From positions 1-5,437 of the forward strand of contig CAZQKI010000271.1 in NCBI GenBank assembly GCA_964592855.1: a stretch of DNA of 5,437 nucleotides, read 5' to 3'. Below, piece after piece: positions 1 to 5,430 of the stretch. The position numbers were made by a program, and so were the translations under genes. How positions within the stretch are numbered: position 1 is the stretch's first letter; each line of letters begins with the position of its first letter. The DNA is from JAAYLN01 sp964592855 (GTDB taxonomy: Bacteria; Verrucomicrobiota; Kiritimatiellia; RFP12; JAAYLN01). Under the pieces are notes generated by a model. That model worked only from the letters and a program-made list of their open reading frames with translations. It did not search any database and had not been told where the DNA came from.

Positions 1-27
1 GCGCTATTAATCGTCACTTTTCGGTGA

Positions 28-100
28 ACGCTTACGGCGACGCTTACGGTCGACGGCAAGACGCTTTTTCCTCGTAATCCGTAAGCGTCGCCGTACGCGT
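28..100. repeat. long inverted repeat (22-base arms)
   Basis: Bases 33-49 (TACGGCGACGCTTACGG) are perfectly complementary to 79-95. After one mismatch (32 against 96) the pairing continues as ACGC 28-31 with GCGT 97-100. The loop is 29 bases (50-78). The left arm is itself a tandem repeat: ACGCTTACGG occurs at 28-37 and again at 40-49, a period of 12. No T tract follows the right arm, so it does not look like a normal intrinsic terminator. Its role is unknown; a mobile-element end, a dispersed repeat or a structured RNA are all possible. Confidence 0.85.
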
Positions 101-119
101 CATCCGGGTCCCACGGCCG

Positions 120-134
120 TTACCCGATCCGCTT
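120..134. repeat. 15-base word with inverted copy at 4792-4806
   Basis: TTACCCGATCCGCTT is the exact reverse complement of AAGCGGATCGGGTAA at 4792-4806, on the far side of the operon. A second, shorter pair is TACTCGATCC at 420-429 with GGATCGAGTA at 4783-4792. The two flanks therefore share a vocabulary of dispersed words in opposite orientation. The order and spacing differ, so they are not simple terminal inverted repeats of one element. Confidence 0.75.
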
Positions 135-153
135 CCCCGTCGACACGGGAAGC
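131..153. repeat. strong hairpin with one bulged C
   Basis: GCTT (131-134) pairs with AAGC (150-153) and CCCGT (136-140) with ACGGG (145-149), giving nine pairs around a four-base loop (141-144) with one unpaired C. The left arm overlaps TTACCCGATCCGCTT (120-134), which recurs in inverted orientation after the operon. No T tract follows. Confidence 0.75.
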
Positions 154-222
154 ACTGGACTCCGCCGTCCCCGGTGGTAAGCGAATGAAGCCGTCGTTCC
201 GGCTGGCGATTCACTGCCGATT

Positions 223-359
223 CTTTGTCGCGAGCTTGGTCTACGGGTTCATCCGTTTGCCGGAGTCCCGCCTTCAGGGCTTCTTGCGCCGGTCTTCCTC
301 GGCACCTTGCACACCTTCTTGCACACCTCCGCGAATACCCGACAAAGCTCGCGACAAAG
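223..359. repeat. 15-base inverted pair within the 5' flank
   Basis: CTTTGTCGCGAGCTT at 223-237 is the exact reverse complement of AAGCTCGCGACAAAG at 345-359. The right member lies inside the 12-base tandem array at 341-376, so the left member looks like a detached, inverted copy of that array unit. The word CGCGACAAA also recurs at 532-540, just before the operon promoter. Confidence 0.8.
307..330. repeat. 12-base tandem repeat, two copies
   Basis: TTGCACACCTTC (307-318) is followed at once by TTGCACACCTCC (319-330), with 11 of 12 bases identical. On the minus strand the unit contains GTGTGCAAG, close to the GTGTGCGACGAA unit seen on the minus strand of 4877-4901. The arrays therefore seem to be divergent members of one family. 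Confidence 0.85.
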
Positions 360-376
360 CTTGCGACAAAGCTTTG
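341..376. repeat. 12-base tandem repeat, three copies
   Basis: GACAAAGCTCGC (341-352), GACAAAGCTTGC (353-364) and GACAAAGCTTTG (365-376) stand head to tail. The first eight bases are identical in all three and the variation sits in the last four. Spacers between units are absent and the unit is far too short for a CRISPR array. Confidence 0.9.
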
Positions 377-395
377 GGACTAGCCAGGCGGCAGG

Positions 396-409
396 GGCGC
401 AGCTGCGCC
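396..409. repeat. 14-base perfect palindrome
   Basis: GGCGCAGCTGCGCC is identical to its own reverse complement. It could be a dimeric protein-binding site or a cruciform-forming word. It lies about 220 bases before the operon start, so an operator role for the operon is not supported. Confidence 0.6.
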
Positions 410-435
410 GCAAGTCTCCTACTCGATCCAACTGG

Positions 436-450
436 CCCGGCGCAGCCGGG
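436..450. repeat. GC hairpin with three-base loop
   Basis: CCCGGC (436-441) pairs perfectly with GCCGGG (445-450) around the loop GCA. The nearest T run (480-484) is about 30 bases downstream, too far for an ordinary intrinsic terminator. Confidence 0.6.
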
Positions 451-532
451 GCAGAGGCCTCACTGAACCCTGAACCCTGTTTTTCTGAATCCTCGCGACG
501 CGGCAACGAAGTTGACGCGCACCCGGTTGATC

Positions 533-561
533 GCGACAAAAAAAATCTCGGATTGCATAAT
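533..561 (+). promoter_or_regulatory. candidate promoter of the three-gene operon
   Basis: An AT-rich stretch interrupts the GC-rich background at about 538-572. CATAAT (556-561) matches five of six bases of the housekeeping -10 box. GCGACA (533-538), 17 bases upstream, matches four of six bases of a TTGACA -35 box. Transcription would start near 568-570, giving a leader of about 55 bases. This is the best candidate seen between the repeats and the first gene, but it rests on consensus matching alone. Confidence 0.4.
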
Positions 562-580
562 AATCAAAAAAAGGGGAAAC

Positions 581-626
581 TGACGGCCATTAGCGGACAT
601 AACTTGGAACGCTTCCGCCACTGTCA
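581..626 (+). promoter_or_regulatory. leader hairpin reaching into the start codon
   Basis: TGACGG (581-586) can pair with CTGTCA (621-626, one G-U pair), the last base of which is the A of the ATG. Above a small internal loop, GCGGA (593-597) pairs with TCCGC (614-618), with a 16-base apical loop. The start codon has no recognisable Shine-Dalgarno sequence at the normal distance; the only purine run, AAGGGGAAA, is at 571-579, about 50 bases upstream. The fold could limit or gate translation of the first gene. Function is an inference. Confidence 0.4.
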
Positions 627-2074
627 TGAAAATTGCCATCGCCTATACGCCGATCGCCTCGTCAAAGGGGGTGCCGCTGCTTTCGCAGAACCGGCAGTTC
701 CAGTGGTTCAACCGCCCAACCTTCATCTACCCCGTCGTGCCGGCCTGCGCGGCGACCCTGGCCAAGGAGGCGGGCCACAACGTCCTCTGGATGGACGGCA
801 TCGCCGAACGGTGGAGCGAGGCGGAATTTCTGGAACGGGCCGTCGGCGCCAAACCCGACCTCATGCTGCTGGAGACCAAGACCCCCGTCGTCAAGGCAAC
901 CTGGAAGTGGGTTGCACGCCTCCGCGAGGCGCTGCCCGCGATGAAGATCGTCCTGGCCGGCGACCATGTCACCGCCCTCCCCGAGGAGAGCATGACCCAC
1001 TGTGCCGCCGATTTCCTGCTGACGGGGGGCGACTACGATTTCCTGCTGCTCAACCTGCTCCGTCACCTGGAAACGGGCGAGGCGCTCGAACCCGGCATCT
1101 GGTACCGCGACGCCGGCGGGACCATCGGCAACACCGGACCCTTCGCCACGCGACACGACCTCGGCACCCTCCCCCTCATCGACCGCGACCTGACCTGCTG
1201 GCGGAACTACAGCGTCCACAACGGCAACTACCGCCGCACGCCCGGCGCCTACATCATGGCGGGACGGGACTGCTGGCACGGCAAGTGCACCTTCTGCTCC
1301 TGGACCACGCTCTTTCCGAACTACCGCGTCCGCACCCCCGAGGCGGTCGTGGACGAGGTCGGCCATCTGATCGAGCAGTACGGCGTCCGCGAGATCATGG
1401 ACGACACCGGCTGCTTCCCCGCCGGCGACTGGCTCCGCACCTTCTGCCGCCTGATGATCGAGCGGGGCTACAACAAGCGGATCTACTTCGACTGCAACAT
1501 GCGCTTCGGCGCACTCCGTCCCGACGACTACACGCTGATGAAGCAGGCGGGCTTCCGCTTTGTCCTCTTCGGCCTGGAATCGGCCAACCAGGCCACCCTC
1601 GACAAGCTCGAAAAGCACGTTAAAGTTGACGCGATCTGCGAAGGCGCAAAGGCGGCGGCTGCCGCCGGCCTGGACGTGCATGTCACGGTCATGCTCGGAT
1701 TCCCCTGGGAGGATGCCGACGACGTCGCCCGGACCGTCGCCCTCGCCCGCGAACTGCTGATCCACGGCTGGGCCTACACGCTGCAGGTGACCCTGGCGAT
1801 CCCCTACCCCGGCACCCCGCTCTTCCGGCAGTGCGATGAAGAGGGCCTCCTCACCACCCGCGACTGGGACGACTTCGACATGCGCGCGGGCGTCATGCGC
1901 ACCCCCGTCGGCAGCGAGGCCATCCGCCACGCCATCCGCCGGATCTACCGCACCTTCTTCCATCCCCGCGCCCTCTGGAACCGCCTGCTGAACACCCGCC
2001 ACCCGCTGGAGGACCTGAGCTTCTACGGACGGGGCCTCCGCTCGCTGCTCGGCCATCTGCACGACTTCCGTTAA
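626..2074 (+). CDS. B12-binding-type radical SAM enzyme
   Basis: A 482-residue cytoplasmic protein. The N-terminal part (about 1-145) looks like the Rossmann-type cobalamin-binding fold found before many radical SAM domains, with the conserved stretch AGDHVTALPEE at 111-121. The cobalamin-ligand motif DxHxxG is not seen, as in other base-off members. The radical SAM barrel (about 205-420) carries the cluster cysteines C216, C221 and C224 followed by SW. The spacing is CX4CX2C, not the usual CX3CX2C. Other typical stretches are MDDTG (258-262), FGLESANQ (315-322), GFPWED (358-363) and YPGTPLF (394-400). The family performs SAM-radical chemistry, often methylation of unactivated carbons or ring rearrangement, on lipids, cofactors or natural products. 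The substrate cannot be told here. It is first gene of the operon, 18 bases before the activase. The ATG at 626 is chosen because conserved sequence begins at once (MKIAIAYTP); no good ribosome-binding site precedes it. Confidence 0.88.
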   Translation: MKIAIAYTPIASSKGVPLLSQNRQFQWFNRPTFIYPVVPACAATLAKEAGHNVLWMDGIAERWSEAEFLERAVGAKPDLMLLETKTPVVKATWKWVARLREALPAMKIVLAGDHVTALPEESMTHCAADFLLTGGDYDFLLLNLLRHLETGEALEPGIWYRDAGGTIGNTGPFATRHDLGTLPLIDRDLTCWRNYSVHNGNYRRTPGAYIMAGRDCWHGKCTFCSWTTLFPNYRVRTPEAVVDEVGHLIEQYGVREIMDDTGCFPAGDWLRTFCRLMIERGYNKRIYFDCNMRFGALRPDDYTLMKQAGFRFVLFGLESANQATLDKLEKHVKVDAICEGAKAAAAAGLDVHVTVMLGFPWEDADDVARTVALARELLIHGWAYTLQVTLAIPYPGTPLFRQCDEEGLLTTRDWDDFDMRAGVMRTPVGSEAIRHAIRRIYRTFFHPRALWNRLLNTRHPLEDLSFYGRGLRSLLGHLHDFR

Positions 2075-2092
2075 CCCATCCGAGCTCTCCGC

Positions 2093-2746
2093 ATGCAACC
2101 AGCCGCTTCCGACGCCACACTGACGGGGTGCATCTTCGACATCCAGCGTTTCTCGATTCACGACGGTCCCGGCATCCGCACCACGGTCTTTCTCAAAGGT
2201 TGTCCGCTCCACTGCCGCTGGTGCCACAATCCCGAATCGCAGCACTTCCAGGGCGAGCTCTCCTTTCTTCCCGAAAAGTGCGTCGGGTGCGGCACGTGCT
2301 TCAAGGTCTGTCCACAAGGCGGGCACAGCCTCGACGCCGGCGGCAGGCATCTTCTCGACCGCCCCGCCTGCATCCGCTGCGGCGCCTGCGCGCANNNNNN
2401 NNNNNNNNNNNNNNNNNNNNNNNNNNNNNNNNNNNNNNNNNNNNNNNNNNNNNNNNNNNNNNNNNNNNNNNNNNNNNNNNNNNNNNNNNNNNNNTTGCGC
2501 TGTCCGGTGATTCCGGGACTCAACGCCCGCGGCGATCACTTCCGCGCCATCGCCGCCCTGGCCAACCGCCACCCGAACATCCAGGCCATCCACCTGCTTC
2601 CCTACCATCCCCTCGGGCAGGGCAAGGCGGAGCGCCTCGGCCGGACGTGCACGCTTCCCGACACCGCCTTCCCCGAACCGGTCACGGTACAAGGCTGGAT
2701 CGACGAGGTCACGGCGCATACGCGGGTTCCCGTGTCGCGCGGCTAA
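2093..2746 (+). CDS. glycyl radical enzyme activase (PflA-like), interrupted by assembly gap
   Basis: A radical SAM activase that installs the glycyl radical on a partner enzyme. The signature GPGIRTTVFLKGCPLHC (residues 25-41) leads into the CX3CX2C cluster motif C37, C41, C44. A ferredoxin-like insert follows: C63, C66, C69 and C73 bind one extra 4Fe-4S cluster, and C93, C96, C99 begin a second whose last cysteine falls in the gap. This two-cluster layout is typical of activases other than the short pyruvate formate-lyase type, such as those for decarboxylases, dehydratases and C-N or C-S lyases. After the gap come RCPVIPGLN and HLLPYHPLG, normal C-terminal family motifs. Relatives have about 300 residues; 101 are seen before and 83 after the gap, so roughly 110-120 are probably missing, more than the 33 the Ns represent. 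The missing part should hold the GGEP SAM-binding motif. The ATG at 2093 has only a weak purine run upstream. No glycyl radical enzyme gene is adjacent. Confidence 0.9.
   Translation: MQPAASDATLTGCIFDIQRFSIHDGPGIRTTVFLKGCPLHCRWCHNPESQHFQGELSFLPEKCVGCGTCFKVCPQGGHSLDAGGRHLLDRPACIRCGACAXXXXXXXXXXXXXXXXXXXXXXXXXXXXXXXXXXLRCPVIPGLNARGDHFRAIAALANRHPNIQAIHLLPYHPLGQGKAERLGRTCTLPDTAFPEPVTVQGWIDEVTAHTRVPVSRG
2395..2494. other. assembly gap of 100 N
   Basis: Exactly 100 N interrupt the activase gene. A round number is the usual placeholder for a gap of unknown size. Both sides encode the correct halves of the same protein family, so the join is believable, but by family length about 330-370 bases are probably missing. 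The apparent in-frame passage through the Ns carries no information. Confidence 0.95.
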
Positions 2747-2748
2747 AC

Positions 2749-2753
2749 AGGAG
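2749..2753 (+). promoter_or_regulatory. ribosome-binding site fixing a TTG start
   Basis: AGGAG (2749-2753) stands nine bases before TTG at 2763, just after the activase stop codon (2744-2746). It is the clearest Shine-Dalgarno sequence in the window. It decides for the rare TTG start, since the next in-frame Met lies about 200 residues downstream, inside the hydrolase fold. Confidence 0.8.
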
Positions 2754-2762
2754 AACAGACCC

Positions 2763-4721
2763 TTGAAGAACATCGATTTCACAAAACTCCCCAGCCCCAT
2801 CGGTCGCTATCGCGACATCGTCCGGGAGACGTGCGGCGTCGAACTGCCCGACCTGGTCACGGGATGGTACAAGGCCATTGCCCTGCAGCAGGGGGCGGAG
2901 CGCGAGGCGGAGCGCCGGGCCATCGTCGATCCGGCCGCGTGGCAGCAGGAGCGGGACGGCTTGAAGAAGGCATATCAGGAAGCGCTGGGCAGCTTCCCGC
3001 CGCATGCGGTCGAGGTCGTTGAAAAGGGCGTCATCGAGAAGCCCGGCGTCCTGATCCGCAAGATCCTCTTCTCCGCCGCCACCGACAACTGGGTTCCGGC
3101 GAACATCTACGTGCCGCGCAAGGCCGAGGCCCCGTTTCCGGCAGTGGTCTCGCCCTGCGGACACGGCATCGGCGGCAAGGCCGCCTACGCGAAGCGGGCC
3201 ACCCAGTTGGCGCACAACGGCTATGCCGTCATCACCTTCGACTTCATCGGCACCGGCGAACGGCAGCTGCTCCACCACCACCAGGCGCTCTGCCCCGTTT
3301 CCACCCAGCACAATCTCCTGGGCGCCAAGCTGCCGCTCGCAGGTTGCACGCTGGGCTGGTTCATGCTGCAGGAGACGCTGGCGGCCGTCACCGTCCTGCA
3401 GCGTCAGCCCGAGGTGGATCCCGAGCGGATCGGCATCACCGGCTCCTCCGGCGGAGGCTGGACCTCGGTGCATGCCGCCGCCCTCGACCCGCGCATCAAG
3501 GTGGTCATCCCGGCCGCGTCGGTTTGCAGTTTCCGGCACGCCGTCCAGGCGGACGATGCGGAGCAGGTCCTGTTCGGCATGCAGCGGCGCGGCCTGCATT
3601 ATGCCGACTTCCTCTCCTTCCTGATCTGTCCCCGCCCGCTCTTCATCGTGGCCAATTCGCACGACATCTGGGGTTTGGACGGAACACGTAACTCCTTCAA
3701 CGAAGCGCACCGGTTCTACGCGATGGCGGGAGCCGCCGACCGGCTGACCATGCAGGTCTGGGACAAAGGGCACGCTTACGAGGACGACCAGCTGGCCGTG
3801 GCCATCGGCTGGTTCAACACCTGGCTGAAGGGAAAACCGGATGACCCCGTCACCCTCGACATTCCCCTTGCCGACCTGCCGCAATTCGATGAACTGCTCG
3901 TCAGTCCGCAGGAGAACATCTTCGCCGATGGTTCCCCCCGCCCCAACGCCGTTTTCGCGAAATACGAACGGGAACGCCCGAGCGGGCCTTCAGACCCTGC
4001 CGCGTTTCTGGAGACGCTCAAGCAGACGGTCCGTTCGGGATCGGGCGCGCCGGTCTGGAGGGAACTGGACCGCTTCGTCCCCGGCACAGGCTCCGGGCGC
4101 CGCATCTGCTTCTCGCCGGCACCCGGACTCCTGCTGCCGGCGGAGATTCTGATCCCGGATGTCGCCCGGGGCATCACCATCCTGGTGGACGAAGGCGACC
4201 GCCGCGACGATCTCGACTGGCAGATGCGCCTCATGCAGGAGGGGGAGATCGTCGTCCGCCCCGACCTGCGCGGCTGGGGCGAAACGCAGCCGCGGGAGGA
4301 TTGGGCCGACTGGGAGGGATGGGCGCAGAACCGGTATTCCGACCGGCGCTACCATCTCTATGCCCTGGCGCGGCTGACGGGGCGCAATCTGGTGCTGGAC
4401 CGCGCGCAGGACCTGATTGCGCTGGTGGACGGGGCGGCGAGTCAGTTCCCCGGCAAGCGGATTGCACTGTGGGGACGCCGCCAGGGGGCCCTTGCCGCGC
4501 TTTACGCCGCGCTCGCCGAAAAACGGATTGTCAAGCTGACGCTGGAGCGCTATCCCCGCTCGTACCGCGACCTGATGGCGAGCGACCTCCCGCTGTGGAC
4601 CAACGAAGGCAATGTGGAGAAGATCCTGTGCAACAGCCTGGACATCCCCGAATTGCTGCAGGCCTATACCGGCGAACTCATTCTGAAGGAGCCGATGGAC
4701 GGTTCCATGCGCCCCGTTTAA
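2763..4721 (+). CDS. tandem alpha/beta hydrolase, acetylxylan-esterase-like, with degenerate second domain
   Basis: A 652-residue protein without signal peptide or membrane segment, so cytoplasmic. Domain 1 (about 90-365) resembles acetylxylan-esterase/dienelactone-hydrolase-type enzymes. It has an oxyanion-region GHG (133-135), a nucleophile elbow GSSGG (227-231, Ser229), a probable acid Asp301 in NSHDIW, and His337 in DKGHAYE, so the triad looks complete. The HNLLG stretch before the elbow is common in this group. It should cleave an ester or related bond; the substrate is unknown. After a linker (about 366-435) a second hydrolase-like domain (about 440-620) keeps the strand-turn RPDLRGWGE (499-507), but its elbow reads GRRQG (571-575), with Arg573 where the Ser should be. 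I see no replacement nucleophile, so this half is probably structural or substrate-binding. It starts with TTG behind a good AGGAG, 16 bases after the activase, and is the last gene of the operon. Confidence 0.85.
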   Translation: MKNIDFTKLPSPIGRYRDIVRETCGVELPDLVTGWYKAIALQQGAEREAERRAIVDPAAWQQERDGLKKAYQEALGSFPPHAVEVVEKGVIEKPGVLIRKILFSAATDNWVPANIYVPRKAEAPFPAVVSPCGHGIGGKAAYAKRATQLAHNGYAVITFDFIGTGERQLLHHHQALCPVSTQHNLLGAKLPLAGCTLGWFMLQETLAAVTVLQRQPEVDPERIGITGSSGGGWTSVHAAALDPRIKVVIPAASVCSFRHAVQADDAEQVLFGMQRRGLHYADFLSFLICPRPLFIVANSHDIWGLDGTRNSFNEAHRFYAMAGAADRLTMQVWDKGHAYEDDQLAVAIGWFNTWLKGKPDDPVTLDIPLADLPQFDELLVSPQENIFADGSPRPNAVFAKYERERPSGPSDPAAFLETLKQTVRSGSGAPVWRELDRFVPGTGSGRRICFSPAPGLLLPAEILIPDVARGITILVDEGDRRDDLDWQMRLMQEGEIVVRPDLRGWGETQPREDWADWEGWAQNRYSDRRYHLYALARLTGRNLVLDRAQDLIALVDGAASQFPGKRIALWGRRQGALAALYAALAEKRIVKLTLERYPRSYRDLMASDLPLWTNEGNVEKILCNSLDIPELLQAYTGELILKEPMDGSMRPV

Positions 4722-4782
4722 GTCCGTAGGCGCTTCCGAGTTTTGCGTGGGCTTTCCTGGTGTTGAATGGCGCTGGTGGGTC

Positions 4783-4858
4783 GGATCGAGTAAGCGGATC
4801 GGGTAAGCGTATCCGAGTAAGTCCCTCGGTTAAGGGAGCGGTTAAGTGTTCGAGTAAG
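4783..4858. repeat. degenerate tandem array with TAAG core, six units
   Basis: TAAG recurs at 4791, 4804, 4818, 4831, 4843 and 4855, that is with steps of 13, 14, 13, 12 and 12 bases. Each is preceded by a GAG, GGG or GGT triplet and most by GATC, TATC or TTC. A unit consensus is roughly GGATCGRGTAAGY. A small stem TCCCT/AGGGA (4822-4826 with 4833-4837) lies inside. The word TAAGCGTATC (4804-4813) has an inverted copy at 4916-4925. Confidence 0.7.
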
Positions 4859-4876
4859 TGCATGGAAATTGCAGAG

Positions 4877-4900
4877 CGCACACTTCGTCGCACACTTCGT
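4877..4900. repeat. 12-base tandem repeat, two perfect copies
   Basis: CGCACACTTCGT (4877-4888) is repeated exactly at 4889-4900. On the minus strand the unit reads as a rotation of GCGACGAAGTGT, which resembles the GCGACAAAGCTT unit on the plus strand at 341-376. Confidence 0.9.
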
Positions 4901-5022
4901 CCCCACCCTTTATCCGATACGCTTAGTCGACCCGCTTGAACCGGCCTTCGGCGTTTATGCGCGTGTGATCAATGACAAATCCCACGCTAAACCCGGAATC
5001 GCCCATCGGGTTTTGCAACCGA

Positions 5023-5051
5023 CCCGCCTTCGCCTCGTGGCTACGGCGCGG
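5023..5051. repeat. REP-like element, copy 1
   Basis: This 29-base element begins CCCGCCTTCGCC and ends TGGCTACGGCGCGG. It forms an imperfect dyad, CGCCTTCGCC against GGCTACGGCG. It recurs in the same orientation at 5232-5259 with one base fewer and few changes. Short GC-rich imperfect palindromes of this kind are typical REP-like dispersed repeats. Confidence 0.7.
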
Positions 5052-5231
5052 CGCGATTGCCATGTTCGTGTCGTAGTCGGCGTCAGCGAATGCCGTGCTC
5101 CCATCGTTGTGTATACGACCGGAGTACGGCTATGGGCGGTGCGGACCTAGACCTTGTCGCGTTCGCTCTGCTCCAGGATGTCAGTCATGGCCTGATGGAA
5201 GGTGCGTCCGAGCACGACGACAAAGAAGTCG

Positions 5232-5259
5232 CCCGCCTTCGCCGCTGGCTTCGGCGCGG
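5232..5259. repeat. REP-like element, copy 2, inserted in a broken reading frame
   Basis: Begins with the same CCCGCCTTCGCC as copy 1 and ends TGGCTTCGGCGCGG, 28 bases in all. On the minus strand it sits between codons for TIFS and DFFVVV. Removing its 28 bases joins these two in one frame, so the element seems to have landed in what was coding sequence. Confidence 0.7.
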
Positions 5260-5406
5260 CTGAAGATGGTGTTTCCGCCCTTGTCGGTGTCGATCCAGCA
5301 CCAGCAGTAGTTGCGTTTGACGATGACTACAAAGGCGGAAGCTGGGGGTGGCGAGTTCGTAATCATGCCGAATCACGTCTACGGCCTCATTCTTCCATCC
5401 GGGATA

Positions 5407-5430
5407 GGCGGCGCGGGAGCACCGCCCTAC
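5407..5430. repeat. GC-rich short dyad at window end
   Basis: GGCGG (5407-5411) pairs with CCGCC (5422-5426) around GGGAGCAC. The word GGGAGCAC also occurs on the minus strand at 5095-5102. It may be another dispersed intergenic element, but only one full copy is visible. Confidence 0.3.

Larger units (their letters stand above)
1..532. other. repeat-rich region without a convincing gene
   Basis: Reading frames here are short, overlap on both strands and have low-complexity products such as DKARDKACDKA or LCRKLCREL. These are simply 12-base tandem repeats read as four codons, so I call no gene. What it holds is structure: an inverted repeat at 28-100, a hairpin at 131-153, tandem arrays at 307-330 and 341-376, a palindrome at 396-409 and a hairpin at 436-450. 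A 7-base unit TGAACCC is doubled around 464-478. No hairpin here is followed directly by a T run, so none is a clear terminator of an upstream gene. Confidence 0.6.
4722..5146. other. repeat-rich region after the operon, no convincing gene
   Basis: No hairpin with a T run follows the hydrolase stop codon, so I cannot place the operon terminator. The stretch holds a degenerate tandem array (4783-4858), a perfect 12-base duplication (4877-4900), a hairpin AAACCCG/CGGGTTT (4989-4995 with 5007-5013) and one copy of a REP-like element (5023-5051). Open frames exist on both strands of 4923-5129 in the same codon register, and neither clearly wins on base bias. The minus one ends at 4923-4925 and has products such as SVGFVIDHTRINAEGRF. 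It may be a decayed gene end or only read-through of repeats. Confidence 0.5.

Noticed and set aside
341..376. CRISPR array
   Set aside because: Units are 12 bases, directly adjacent, without spacers, and no cas gene is present.
436..486. Terminator made of the GC hairpin and the T run at 480-484
   Set aside because: About 30 bases separate the stem from the T run, and no upstream gene ends nearby.
571..626. Full cobalamin riboswitch before the B12-type radical SAM gene
   Set aside because: Only GGGGAAA and CCGCCACTGTCA resemble core blocks. The GGTG...CC segment and the B12-box (AGYCMGGAGACC type) are not found, and the start codon follows immediately, so there is no room for the rest of the fold.
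307..1623. Long + strand reading frame overlapping the first radical SAM gene
   Set aside because: Its product is rich in Arg, Pro and Gly and shows no family motif. It is the out-of-frame shadow of the GC-rich real gene, extended upstream through the 12-base repeats.
662..2800. Very long minus-strand frame across both radical SAM genes
   Set aside because: It runs antisense to genes with clear motifs, crosses the N gap, and is a known by-product of strong GC3 bias. It has no recognisable domain.
4722..4780. Intrinsic terminator right after the hydrolase gene
   Set aside because: I find no stable stem followed by a T run; the TTTT at 4741-4744 has no hairpin before it.
4869..5150. Plus-strand small gene of 93 codons after the operon
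   Set aside because: It begins inside the tandem repeats, has no ribosome-binding site, and an equally open frame lies opposite it in the same codon register. Its sequence includes a REP-like repeat, so coding is not supported.
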